Shown: in pieces, positions 8,602 to 17,171 of the stretch
Layout of the letters: every line of letters starts with the position of its first letter
Numbering within the stretch: the stretch's first letter is position 1
DNA from: Nonomuraea jiangxiensis
GTDB taxonomy: Bacteria; Actinomycetota; Actinomycetes; Streptosporangiales; Streptosporangiaceae
Reading direction: 5' to 3'
Assembly (NCBI RefSeq): GCF_900099965.1
Contig: NZ_FNDJ01000015.1
Coordinates: 1 to 64,000, forward strand
DNA: 64,000 nt
Made by a program: the position numbers and the translations under genes
The notes under the pieces: generated by a model
The model's input: only the letters and a program-made list of their open reading frames with translations
Told to the model about the DNA's origin: nothing
Databases searched by the model: none

Positions 8602-11099
8602 CGGGTTTACGGGGGCACGAGATCATCGAAATCGGCGCGCCCGAATGGGAGCGTCTGCGCACCTACATCCAGGCCGACCTGGTCGGCGTCGTGGTGGCCG
8701 CCGCCTGGCTGACGGCGCTCAGGTTCGTGGTCGTGTTCGACGACTGGCTCATCGCGATCGTCTCGCTGCTGCTGGTCATGGCCGCGTTCCTGGTCAGGGC
8801 CATCCACATGATCCACCGCTACCGGCGCTTCGCCGCGGTCGTCGTCTTCGCCACGGCCAACTGGGTCGTGGCGATCCTCGTCACCGCGATCGTGCCGTTC
8901 GCGCTGGCCACCCTGGCGCTGGCGGTGCTGCTGCCGGTGCTGGTGGCCGTGCAGCACATGAACCACGCCCGGCTGTCGGCGATGCTCGGCGCGACCATGC
9001 TGGCGGGGACGGCGCTGGTGGTGGTCGGCAGGGTGTACGGCGGGGTCGGCGTCGCGGCGCCGGCGCCGGTCACGCACGCGCTGGCCATCGTGTTCATCCC
9101 GTTCATCACCGTACTGGTGTCGCTGGCCGCCTGGCAGAACCACGTGATGCTGGTGGCCAGGGCCGAGGCGCTGCAGGAGTCGCGGGCCCGGCTGGTGGCG
9201 GCGGCCGACCGGGAGCGCCGCGAGATCGAGCGCAACCTGCGCGACGGGGCCCAGCAGCGCCTGGTGGCGGCGGCCGAGCAGGCGCGGCTGGCGCAGTGCC
9301 TGCTGGCCACCCGGCCCGACCGGGTCGGCCCGCTGCTCGGCCGGCTCTCGGACGACCTCCAGGAGGCCAGCGCCGAGCTGCGCAAGCTGGCCCACGGGAT
9401 CTATCCGCCGCAACTGGCCCAGTACGGGCTGGAGACGGCACTGCGGGCGGTGGCGCAGCACAGCCCGCTGCCGACGACCGTGAACGCGGTCGGCATCGGC
9501 CGGTACCCGCCGGAGATCGAGATCAACATCTACTTCTGCCTGCTCGAAGCCCTGCAGAACGCCACCAAGCACGCCGGCGGTCAGGCCACGGTCACCATCG
9601 CCCTGCTGGACCGCAACGGGCTGTCCTTCGACTTCCGCGACACCGGCAGGGGCGCCAGCCCCGCCCACCTGCGGGCCGGCGACGGCATGATCAACATGAA
9701 CGACCGCCTGGGCGCCATCGGCGGAACCCTCACCATCGACACCAGGTCCGGCGGCGGGATGCGCCTGCACGGCCACCTGCCCAGGTCCGCGCTGGAGAGC
9801 GCCGGCGTGCGGCGGTCCACGCGGGAGCCCGGCAGGGCCGTACGCGCGGCACTGGTGGGCACCTGGCAGTTCATCGCCCGGCTCTACACCGGGGTGCAGC
9901 GCACCACGCATCCGCACCCGCAGCGCTACATCGCCGCCGGCCTGTGGACGATGCTGGGCTTCGCGCTCGGCGCGGGCGCCCTGGCCCTCCTGGGGTACGC
10001 CGCCACCGGCCTCCGGTGGTCGCTTGCCGCGGCGGCCGGGTGCGGGGTGGCGGCGCTGCTGATCCTGGTGACCCTGCGCCTGCTCCGGCGCCAGCGGGTA
10101 GAACGTGCCATCGCCATCTCCGCGGCCATCACCTGGTGCTTCGCCCTGGGGCTGACGGCGATGGTCCCGGACGCGCTCCCGTACGCCACGCTCGTGACGG
10201 TGGCGCCGGTCCTGCTGTCGGTCGCGTACCTGCGCCGCCAGCGCTTCAAGCTCGTCATGGCCTGCACGGTCGGCACCGCGGTCGCCATCACCCTGGCCGG
10301 TCGTTACCTGCCCGGCATCGGGCTCGGCGGGCACGGCCGGGAGTGGCTGGTGGACCTCCTCGTGATCGCCCTGGTTGTCCTGGGCTTCACCAGGGCCTCG
10401 TTCCTCGCCTGGCAGAACCACGTGATGTTGGTGGCCAGGGCGGAGGACCTGCAGGAGTCGCGGGCCCGGCTGGTGGCGGCGGCCGACCGGGAGCGCCGGG
10501 AGATCGAGCGCAACCTGCACGACGGCGCCCAGCAGCGCCTGGTCGCGGCGGCGGTGCAGTCGCGGGTGGCCCAGCGCCTGCTGGCCACCCAGCCCGACCG
10601 GGTGGGCCCGCTGCTCGGCCAGCTCACGGACGACCTTCAGGAGGCCGGCGCCGACCTGCGCGACCTGGCGCACGGGATCTATCCGCCGCAACTGGCCCAG
10701 TACGGACTGGAGACGGCGTTGCGGGCGGTGGCCCAGCACAGCCCGCTGCCGACGACCGTGAACGCGGTCGGCATCGGCCGGTACGCGCCGGAGATCGAGA
10801 TCAACCTCTACTTCTGCCTCCTGGAGGCGATGCAGAACGCCATCAAGCACGCGGGGGAGAAGGCCACGGTCACCATCGACCTGCGGGACCAGGACGGGCT
10901 GTCCTTCGACTTCCGCGACGACGGCGTCGGCGGCAGCCCCCAGCTGATCCGCTCCGGGCACGGGATCACCAACATGTACGACCGCCTGGGCGCCATCGGC
11001 GGCACCCTCACCATCGACACGAGCCCCGGTGCCGGGGTGCACCTGCACGGCGACATTCCGGCCGGGGCCCTGCCGGGGACGCCCGCGTGCGGAAGGTGA
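8571..11099 (+). CDS. Tandem double histidine kinase (NarX/DesK type)
   Basis: About 842 residues contain two complete sensor kinases in one chain. Each has four or five membrane helices, then AWQNHVMLVARAE, a HisKA_3 dimerisation box and a HATPase domain. The second module has the normal box ERNLHDGAQQRL with His650. The first reads ERNLRDGAQQRL, with Arg224 in place of the phospho-acceptor. Both keep the ATP-binding N box (EALQNATKHA, EAMQNAIKHA) and G1 box (DTGRG, DDGVG). The two modules are so alike that an internal tandem duplication is the simplest origin. GTG 8571 is preferred because GGAGG lies 4 bp upstream inside the receiver gene. Confidence 0.88.
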   Translation: MERRGARSALAGLRGHEIIEIGAPEWERLRTYIQADLVGVVVAAAWLTALRFVVVFDDWLIAIVSLLLVMAAFLVRAIHMIHRYRRFAAVVVFATANWVVAILVTAIVPFALATLALAVLLPVLVAVQHMNHARLSAMLGATMLAGTALVVVGRVYGGVGVAAPAPVTHALAIVFIPFITVLVSLAAWQNHVMLVARAEALQESRARLVAAADRERREIERNLRDGAQQRLVAAAEQARLAQCLLATRPDRVGPLLGRLSDDLQEASAELRKLAHGIYPPQLAQYGLETALRAVAQHSPLPTTVNAVGIGRYPPEIEINIYFCLLEALQNATKHAGGQATVTIALLDRNGLSFDFRDTGRGASPAHLRAGDGMINMNDRLGAIGGTLTIDTRSGGGMRLHGHLPRSALESAGVRRSTREPGRAVRAALVGTWQFIARLYTGVQRTTHPHPQRYIAAGLWTMLGFALGAGALALLGYAATGLRWSLAAAAGCGVAALLILVTLRLLRRQRVERAIAISAAITWCFALGLTAMVPDALPYATLVTVAPVLLSVAYLRRQRFKLVMACTVGTAVAITLAGRYLPGIGLGGHGREWLVDLLVIALVVLGFTRASFLAWQNHVMLVARAEDLQESRARLVAAADRERREIERNLHDGAQQRLVAAAVQSRVAQRLLATQPDRVGPLLGQLTDDLQEAGADLRDLAHGIYPPQLAQYGLETALRAVAQHSPLPTTVNAVGIGRYAPEIEINLYFCLLEAMQNAIKHAGEKATVTIDLRDQDGLSFDFRDDGVGGSPQLIRSGHGITNMYDRLGAIGGTLTIDTSPGAGVHLHGDIPAGALPGTPACGR

Positions 11100-11136
11100 G
11101 GGCCGTTCTGCTACTGTGAGGCCCAAAGATCGGCCC

Positions 11137-11254
11137 GAGGAGGTGAGACCCATTACCGCTTGTCAGGCTGGGTGCTCCCGTCCTGCGGCCGTATGGACGG
11201 CCCACCGGGACTAGGCCGCCGCGGGAGCGCCCATCGGCATTCCGAAAGGCTCCC
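11137..11254 (+). promoter_or_regulatory. Candidate attenuator/leader of the PrmC-like gene
   Basis: A strong ribosome site GAGGAGGTGA (11137-11146) opens a short leader frame that ends at TAG 11212. The segment cgggagcgccc (11222-11232) can pair over 11 bp with gggtgctcccg (11170-11180). Alternatively, gggagc (11223-11228) can pair with gctccc (11249-11254), which ends at the base before the ATG and would bury the gaaagg ribosome site; an inner tcgg/ccga stem supports this. Two mutually exclusive stems plus a leader peptide are the layout of translation-dependent attenuation, as in erm-type leaders. This is inferred from sequence alone. Confidence 0.5.
11143..11214 (+). CDS. Putative leader peptide
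   Basis: A frame of 20-23 codons lies within the structured leader. It may start at GTG 11143 or, with better spacing from GGAGG (8 nt), at ATT 11152 (a start codon known for infC). The peptide contains ITACQAGCSRPAAVW and overlaps the upstream arm of the leader stem. A ribosome stalled here would disrupt that stem. I do not recognise the peptide. Confidence 0.35.
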   Translation: MRPITACQAGCSRPAAVWTAHRD

Positions 11255-12055
11255 ATGTCGGTTTCCTCCTCTCCCATCCCCGCCGCCGCCGCCGCTGTCG
11301 TCGCCAGACTCCGGGCCGCCGGATGCGTCTTCGCCGAGGACGAGGCGCGGCTGCTCCTGTCCAGCGCGCACACGGCGGCCGAGCTCGAGACCATGGTCGG
11401 GCGCCGGGTCGCCGGCGAGCCGCTCGAACACGTCGTCGGCTGGGCGGACTTCTGCGGCCTGCGGGTGGCCGTGGGGCCGGGGGTGTTCGTGCCCCGGCCG
11501 CGTACCGAGTTCCTGGTCCAGCAGGCCGCCGCGCTGGCCCGCGAGGTCGCGGGCACGCCGGTCGTGCTGGACATGTGCTGCGGCACGGGCGCGCTGGGGC
11601 TGGCGCTGGCCGCCCGGCTCGGCCGGGCCGAGCTGCACGCCGCCGACCTCGACCCGGCCGCCGTGCGCTGCGCCCGGCGCAACCTGCCCGCCGGCCGCGT
11701 TCACGAGGGCGACCTGTACGAGCCGCTGCCCGCCTCGTTGCGCGGCCGGGTGGACATCCTGATCGCCAGTCCGCCCTACGTGCCGTCGCGGTCGATCGGG
11801 CTGCTGCCCCCCGAGGCCCGGCTGCACGAGCCGCTCCTGGCGCTCGACGGCGGCGGCGACGGGCTCGACGTGGTGCGCCGGGTGATCGCCGGCGCCCCCG
11901 AGTGGCTCGCGCCCGGCGGTCACCTGCTGGTGGAGACCGGCGAACGGCAGGCGGAGGCGGCCGTCCTGGCCGTCGCCGAGGCCGGACTGGCCGGGCGGGC
12001 GGCGGTCAGCGACGAGCGGGACGCCACCGCCGTCATCGGGACCCGCATTCTCTGA
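11255..12055 (+). CDS. PrmC/HemK-family protein N5-glutamine methyltransferase
   Basis: This 266-residue SAM-dependent methyltransferase has the HemK layout: a helical N-terminal domain (1-80), motif I VLDMCCGTGALGLALAA, the acidic loop HAADLDP and the substrate motif ASPPY, a variant of the release-factor methylase NPPY. PrmC methylates the Gln of GGQ in release factors. This shorter type is usually a second copy, annotated as a putative glutamine methyltransferase, and its substrate is unknown. The start ATG 11255 is preceded by GAAAGG inside a structured leader, suggesting conditional expression. Confidence 0.85.
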   Translation: MSVSSSPIPAAAAAVVARLRAAGCVFAEDEARLLLSSAHTAAELETMVGRRVAGEPLEHVVGWADFCGLRVAVGPGVFVPRPRTEFLVQQAAALAREVAGTPVVLDMCCGTGALGLALAARLGRAELHAADLDPAAVRCARRNLPAGRVHEGDLYEPLPASLRGRVDILIASPPYVPSRSIGLLPPEARLHEPLLALDGGGDGLDVVRRVIAGAPEWLAPGGHLLVETGERQAEAAVLAVAEAGLAGRAAVSDERDATAVIGTRIL

Positions 12056-12065
12056 TCTACAATGT

Positions 12066-12106
12066 AAAGGGCCGGCTACCGGATGAATTCTGGTGACCGG
12101 TCCTTT
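12066..12106. terminator. Terminator after the PrmC-like gene
   Basis: Arms aaagggccggctacc (12066-12080) and ggtgaccggtccttt (12092-12106) form a 15-bp stem with one mismatch and two G-U pairs around an 11-base loop. The A-start and U-end make it a plausible intrinsic terminator. Confidence 0.65.
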
Positions 12107-12210
12107 ATGCACTGCGACGTACCCGTTATAGGTGCGGGACTTTGCTCGGATTTCGCGGTTTCATTTCTCCGTCAGTTCGGCCGGCGGTTCGGTGGCTTCG
12201 GGGGAATGAA

Positions 12211-13359
12211 ATGAGTCGTTCGCGAAAAATAATGGCGTTTTCCGTCGCGTTCGCGGTGGCGTCGGTGGGCCTCGCGCCCCCGGTGTCGGCGGCGGAACCG
12301 CACGAGCCGGTGCGGATCACCCGCTTCCTGGGGGAGCAGCGGATCCCGCACAAGATGATGTTCGGCGGCACCACCGTGGGCGGTATCTCGGGGCTCGACC
12401 GGGACCCGCGCACCGGCACCTGGTACTTCATCTCCGACGACCGCTGGCGCTACAACCCGGCCCGCTTCTACACCGGCAGGCTCGACATCGACCGGCAGAC
12501 CGGCGCGTTCACCGGGGTCCGGCTGACCGGGGTCACCACGCTCACCCGGACCGACGGGACGCCGTTCCCCGGCTACGGCAGGGCGCAGGCGGCCGACCCT
12601 GAGTCGATCAGGTTCGACCGGTGGGGCAAGCGGCTGCTGTGGGGGGACGAGGGCGACCGGCCAGACGCCGGCAATCCCGACATCCCGCTCTCGCCCGCCG
12701 CCGTACGCGGGATGAACCTGCAGGGGCGGCAGGTCAGCGAGCTGCGGATACCGTCCAACCTGCGGCTGACCGACGGCGAGAGCGGGCCGCGGCGTAATTT
12801 CGGCTTCGAGGGGCTGGCCGTCACCGAGCGCACGATCACAGCCGTGACGGAGGGCCCGCGTTACGAGGACGGGCAGGTCCCGACGGCGGAGCGGGGCGCG
12901 CCCGCGCGGCTGACCGTGTGGAGCCGCCAGGGCGCCCTGCGGGCCCAGTACGTCTACCCGCTGGACCCGTTGCCGGCCGCGCCGGTCCCGGCCGGCGGGA
13001 TGGCCGACACCGGGGTCTCGGAGATCCTGCCCATCGACAAGTCCCGCTTCCTCGCCCTGGAGCGGGCCTGGATCGAGGGTGTCGGCTACCGGGTGCGGCT
13101 CTACGAGATCGACCTCGGTGCCGCCACGAACGTGCTCAACAGGAACGAACTCGGGGACGGCGACTCGTACGAGCCGGTGACCAAGCGCCTGGTCTACGAC
13201 CTCGGCTCGTTCCGTGCGCCGGTGCAGAACCTGGAGAGCCTGGCCTGGGGGCCGCGGCTGGCCGGCGGGGAGTGCACGCTGGTGATCGGCTCGGACGACA
13301 ACTTCGACCGGAGCGAGGTCACGCAGTTCATGGTGTTCGGCGTGTCGGGCTGCCGGTAG
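12211..13359 (+). CDS. Secreted esterase-like/phytase-like beta-propeller protein
   Basis: The 382-residue protein begins with a Sec signal peptide (MSRSRKIMAFSVAFAVASVG, likely cut after PVSA) and continues as the esterase-like-activity-of-phytase family. Recognisable stretches are GGISGLDRDPRTGTWYFISD, NFGFEGLAVTERT and NLESLAWGPRL. Family members are extracellular phosphodiesterase or phytase-like propellers, but the substrate here is unknown. ATG 12211 follows GGGGGAA at good spacing. Upstream in-frame codons would spoil the signal peptide. The gene is flanked by a terminator upstream and a convergent gene 3 bp downstream, so it is monocistronic. Confidence 0.85.
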   Translation: MSRSRKIMAFSVAFAVASVGLAPPVSAAEPHEPVRITRFLGEQRIPHKMMFGGTTVGGISGLDRDPRTGTWYFISDDRWRYNPARFYTGRLDIDRQTGAFTGVRLTGVTTLTRTDGTPFPGYGRAQAADPESIRFDRWGKRLLWGDEGDRPDAGNPDIPLSPAAVRGMNLQGRQVSELRIPSNLRLTDGESGPRRNFGFEGLAVTERTITAVTEGPRYEDGQVPTAERGAPARLTVWSRQGALRAQYVYPLDPLPAAPVPAGGMADTGVSEILPIDKSRFLALERAWIEGVGYRVRLYEIDLGAATNVLNRNELGDGDSYEPVTKRLVYDLGSFRAPVQNLESLAWGPRLAGGECTLVIGSDDNFDRSEVTQFMVFGVSGCR

Positions 13360-13362
13360 GGC

Positions 13363-16269
13363 TCACATGCCGTGGATGCGGCGGCCGGTGATCTGGCACG
13401 GCACGACGCGGATGTAGAGCTGGCGCTCGCCGCCCGCCCACGGCGTGACGCCGCAGCCGGCCACCTCGTCCATCTCGTCGGGCGGCACGTGGTGGGCGGC
13501 GCCCTGCACCAGGACGCTCCAGCCCTCCCGGTTGGGCTCGTCGATCATGTCGATCTCGAACGCGATCTTGATGTCGACGCCCTCCAGCCCGGTACGCAGG
13601 TCCTGGTCCATGGGGCCGCCCGCGGCGGTGCGGAAGATGACCGCACCCCGGTACATCTTGTAGTTGACGGGCAGCACCGTCGGCCCGTGCACGCTGTTGA
13701 AGGCCACCCGCCCGATCCCGCCGGGCTCGATCAGCCGCAGGCACTCCTCCTGGGCCAGGGCCTCCAGGGTCGGGTGGGACATGGCGGGCCCATGCCCCGG
13801 CGGGCGGTCCCGGCCGCCCCCCAGCAGCTCGTCGACCGTGGTGTGCAGGGCGTCGGCGAGGCGGTAGAGGGAGCCGGTGTCCGGGGTGTCGGCGTTCTCC
13901 TCCAGATAGGCGACATAGCCGGCCGACATGTCGGCACGCTCGGCGACCTGTTCCCGGGTCAGCCCGAGGCGTTCGCGGTGGTGGATGATCCGGCGGCCCA
14001 GATCTCCGGTGCCAGTCATGATCGATTCTCCTCGTCGGTAGGAACGGCGTGCGGTGCCGTTGACCCGCGCCTCGTGGTCGTCGGCGTCGATGAAGATCTG
14101 GCGCCCGTGGTAGCGGATCGGCATGGACAGCAGGCCGATCCGCTCGGGCACCCGGGGGTCCAGCCGGAACCCGTCCCGCTGGAGTTCGAGGCCCAGGTAG
14201 CAGCGCTGGAGGAGGTCGAGTGTGCCGCCCATGGCGCCCAGGTGGATGCCTTCGGCGGTGGTGCCGCGCTGCACGTCGTCGAGGTCGCCGCGCAGGGCCT
14301 CGGTGAAGAATTCCCAGGACTCGGCCCGGTTCGAGCGGGCCAGGACCCAGGCGTGCACGACGGCGCTGAGGGTGGAGCCGTGGCTGGTGCGCTGGAGGTA
14401 GTAGGCGACCGTCCGGGGGATCAGGCCGGGCTCGACGGGGTAGCCGAGGCGTTCGAGGACGGCGGCCAGCTCGCCACTGGTCAGCAGGTAGGAGAGCATG
14501 AGGGTGTCGGCCTGCTTGGAGGCCTTGTAGCGGTTGACGTCGTCACCCTCGGCCTCAAGCGCGCGGTCGAGGCGGCGCACCCCGCGATAGCGGTCCCAGT
14601 CGAGCTCCAGCAGGTCGGCGTAACCGGTGAACTGGCTGATGACGCCGTCGTGGAAGTCGACCCGCAGGCGGCGGCTGATCTCGTCCCAGCGGTCCAGCTC
14701 GGCGGCGGTGGGCGCCAGGTGGGGGGCCAGGGCGGCGGTCTCGCGGGCGCGGACGAGGAGCCAGGCGGTCATGATGTTGGTGTAGGCGTTGTTGGCCAGG
14801 CCGGGGACGGGTGCGCCGGGGTGACCGTCGTGATATTCGTCGGGGCCCATGACGCCGCGGATCTCGTACCGGCCCTGGTGCGGGACGGCCATCGAGGCGA
14901 AGCACCTGGCGATGTCGAGCAGCAGCTCGGCGCACCACGGCGGCATGGAGCCGGTGGCCTGGTAGTGGTGCCAGACGTTGTAGGCGATGGCCAGGCCGAC
15001 GTGCCGCTGCAGGCGGGAGTGGTCGGGAAGCCAGCGGCCGGAGACCGGGTTGAGGTGCAGGGTCTGGGTCTCCTCGCGGCCGTCGCTGCCGCTCTGCCAG
15101 GGGAACATCGCGCCGTCGTAACCGGCCGCCCTGGCGGCGTCCCTGGCCTCCGGCAGGCGGCGCCAGCGGTAGCGCAGCAGGCCGAGCGAGATCTCGGGGA
15201 AGCGCAGGTCGAGCCAGGGCTGGACGAACAGCTCGTCCCAGAACACGTGTCCCCGGTACGCCTCTCCGTGCAGTCCGCGCGCGGGCACCCCGACGTCGAG
15301 GTCGGCGGTGTGCGGGGAGAGGGTCTGCAGCAGGTGGAAGACGTGCAGGTGCAGGTGGCGTGACAAATCGGGGCTGGTGACGTCGATGCGGGCACGCCGC
15401 CACAGGCGGTCCCATGCCCGCTTGTGGCGGGCCAGGAGGTCGTCGAAGGGGGGCGCCCGGCGTACGTGGCGCAGCGCCGCCGAGCGGGCGTCGTGACTGG
15501 CGTGATCGCGCGAGGTCGTCAGCGCGACGATCTTCGTGAGCCGGGCCGGCTCGCCCCTGGCCAGGTCGAGGACGTGGTCGGAGGTGATGTGGTCGGTGGC
15601 GAGGGACGGCCGGGCGGGCATGCCGTCGGTGTCGATCCTGGCGGCCAGCGCGACGGTGATGTGCGAGCAGCGGGTGACGGCGGTCAGCCAGGCCAGGTCG
15701 TCCTCCGAGCCGGTTTCGTGGCCGGTGAGGTGGTCGCCGCGCAGGTCCAGGTAGCGGGGCACGCCGCGGTTGGCGACCCGGCCCTCCAGGACGGCGTGGA
15801 CGCGCAGGGGGCCGTGCCAGTTCTCGGCGGTGAAGGTGGTCTCCAGGGCGGCCAGGTAGGGGTCGGCCATGGAGACCAGGCGGCGTTGCCGGGAGCGGGT
15901 GACGCGGCCCGCGCCGTCGCGCCAGCTCAGGTCGCGCACCAGCACGCCGTGGCGCAGGTCGAGCTCGTGGCGGTAGTGCAGCAGGTCGGCCTCCTGCGGG
16001 CGGAACCAGCCGGATCCCGGCGTGGCGCACGTGAGGGGGAGCCAGTCGGGCAGGTTGACGAGGTCCTCGTTGGTGACGGTGTGCCCGGCGACGACGGAGT
16101 CGAGGCGGTCGTAGCAGCCGGCCACGTAGGTGCCCGGGGTGCGCGGCCGGCCGTCGGGGGTGGCGCCGCGGGTGGCGAGGCGGCCGTTGCCCAGGGTGCA
16201 CAGGGCCTCGCGCAGGCTCTCTCCTTCCGGGTCGAAGCCGTCGTAGACGAGCCGCCAGGCATCGTTCAT
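13363..16269 (-). CDS. GH65 phosphorylase fused in frame to XRE and flavin-binding domains
   Basis: Residues 1-750 are a GH65 disaccharide phosphorylase (maltose, kojibiose or trehalose type): YDGFDPEGESLREALCTLGN at the start, general-acid motif MGPDEYHDG, KASKQADTLM and the phosphate loop GTTAEGIHLGAMGG. With no stop codon the frame continues into an XRE helix-turn-helix (EQVAERADMSAGYVAYLEE) and a pyridoxamine-phosphate-oxidase-like split barrel (IGRVAFNSVHGPTVLPVNY), normally a separate gene of about 218 codons. An internal ATG at 14019 with its own ribosome site remains. ATG 16269 overlaps the HAD gene stop as ATGA. The phosphorylase and beta-phosphoglucomutase pair would turn a disaccharide into glucose 6-phosphate. 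Confidence 0.85.
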   Translation of the reverse strand: MNDAWRLVYDGFDPEGESLREALCTLGNGRLATRGATPDGRPRTPGTYVAGCYDRLDSVVAGHTVTNEDLVNLPDWLPLTCATPGSGWFRPQEADLLHYRHELDLRHGVLVRDLSWRDGAGRVTRSRQRRLVSMADPYLAALETTFTAENWHGPLRVHAVLEGRVANRGVPRYLDLRGDHLTGHETGSEDDLAWLTAVTRCSHITVALAARIDTDGMPARPSLATDHITSDHVLDLARGEPARLTKIVALTTSRDHASHDARSAALRHVRRAPPFDDLLARHKRAWDRLWRRARIDVTSPDLSRHLHLHVFHLLQTLSPHTADLDVGVPARGLHGEAYRGHVFWDELFVQPWLDLRFPEISLGLLRYRWRRLPEARDAARAAGYDGAMFPWQSGSDGREETQTLHLNPVSGRWLPDHSRLQRHVGLAIAYNVWHHYQATGSMPPWCAELLLDIARCFASMAVPHQGRYEIRGVMGPDEYHDGHPGAPVPGLANNAYTNIMTAWLLVRARETAALAPHLAPTAAELDRWDEISRRLRVDFHDGVISQFTGYADLLELDWDRYRGVRRLDRALEAEGDDVNRYKASKQADTLMLSYLLTSGELAAVLERLGYPVEPGLIPRTVAYYLQRTSHGSTLSAVVHAWVLARSNRAESWEFFTEALRGDLDDVQRGTTAEGIHLGAMGGTLDLLQRCYLGLELQRDGFRLDPRVPERIGLLSMPIRYHGRQIFIDADDHEARVNGTARRSYRRGESIMTGTGDLGRRIIHHRERLGLTREQVAERADMSAGYVAYLEENADTPDTGSLYRLADALHTTVDELLGGGRDRPPGHGPAMSHPTLEALAQEECLRLIEPGGIGRVAFNSVHGPTVLPVNYKMYRGAVIFRTAAGGPMDQDLRTGLEGVDIKIAFEIDMIDEPNREGWSVLVQGAAHHVPPDEMDEVAGCGVTPWAGGERQLYIRVVPCQITGRRIHGM
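14019..14033 (-). promoter_or_regulatory. Internal ribosome site and ATG of the XRE-flavin domain
   Basis: On the reverse strand GAGGAGA (14033-14027) sits 7 nt before an ATG (14019) that opens MTGTGDLGRRIIHHRERLGL, the natural start of the XRE-flavin-binding protein. The site implies that a separate 218-residue protein is made as well as, or instead of, the readthrough fusion. Confidence 0.6.
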
Positions 16270-17045
16270 CGTCGCCCCACGGGCACGCGCCCGGTGACGC
16301 TCATCTCGGCCAGGTCCCCGACCACGACGTCCGCCCCCTCGGCCCGCCACCGCCGCTCGGCGAGATCCGCGGAAGCTCTCGCGGCGGTCCCGGCGGCGCT
16401 CCTGGCTACGGCCACGACCAGCCCGAAGCCGCCCCGGCGGCCGGCCTCGACACCCGGCAGCGCGTCGTCCACCACCGCGACCTCGGCGGCGGGCAGCGCC
16501 AGGCGGCGCGCGGCCTCCAGGAACAGCGCGGGATCGGGCCGGCCCGGCAGGCCCAGCTCGGCGGCGTCGATGCCGTCCACCAGCACGTCGAACAGGTGCA
16601 GCACGCCCGCCGAGGCCACGACGGCCCGGCAGTGCCTGCTGGCCGACACGACCGCGGTGCGGCAGCCGCGCCGCCGCAGCTCGTGCAGCAGGTCGACGGT
16701 GGAGGGGAAGGCGGCCACCCCGTGCTGCTCGATCTGCTGGGCGAACAGGGCGTCCTTGGCCAGCCCCAGCCCGTGCACGGTCGCCGTCCCCGGCGCGTCG
16801 TCCGGGCCGCCCTCGGGCAGCGAGATGCCGCGCGAGGCGAGGAACGTACGCACTCCGTCCAGCGGTGCCCGGCCGTCCACGTGCCGCAGGTAGTCGGCCC
16901 GGATGTCGAACGGCGCCGAACGCCCGCGCAGGAAGGCGTCGAAGACGTGCTTCCAGGCGGCGGCGTGCGCCCGTGCGGTGTCGGTGACCACGCCGTCGGC
17001 GTCGAAGGCGACCGCGCGGAGCCTGGTCAGGTCGAAGGTGGCCAT
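16266..17045 (-). CDS. HAD-family beta-phosphoglucomutase
   Basis: This 259-residue HAD hydrolase-fold protein has motif I AFDADGVVTDT (both Asp present), motif II VVSASRH and motif IV VVDDALPGVEAGRRGGF. Family members coupled to GH65 phosphorylases isomerise beta-glucose 1-phosphate to glucose 6-phosphate. The next gene is exactly such a phosphorylase, overlapping by 4 bp (ATGA), so the two form one pathway module. There is no clear ribosome site before ATG 17045, so the transcript may be leaderless. Some relatives are simple phosphatases. Context favours the mutase. Confidence 0.88.
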   Translation of the reverse strand: MATFDLTRLRAVAFDADGVVTDTARAHAAAWKHVFDAFLRGRSAPFDIRADYLRHVDGRAPLDGVRTFLASRGISLPEGGPDDAPGTATVHGLGLAKDALFAQQIEQHGVAAFPSTVDLLHELRRRGCRTAVVSASRHCRAVVASAGVLHLFDVLVDGIDAAELGLPGRPDPALFLEAARRLALPAAEVAVVDDALPGVEAGRRGGFGLVVAVARSAAGTAARASADLAERRWRAEGADVVVGDLAEMSVTGRVPVGRR

Positions 17046-17171
17046 GATGGAACGCTACCCGCGCACGGGCGGCCCAGCCCTGCGCCGCCGTACCCGCTGA
17101 GCTGGGGGTTCTTTTCGTGAAGGGGGTCGCCGCGAGGCGGGTACGTCTCTTGGTGAGGCCGGGAGGTGCCA

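Noticed and set aside
8607..11153. 848-codon reverse frame opposite the double kinase
   Set aside because: It has His/Gln/Arg/Gly-rich composition and no domains; its length only reflects high GC and the duplicated kinase.
13372..15363. Long 663-codon forward frame opposite the GH65 gene
   Set aside because: It is a GC-driven shadow with no family motifs, while the reverse strand carries conserved catalytic motifs throughout.
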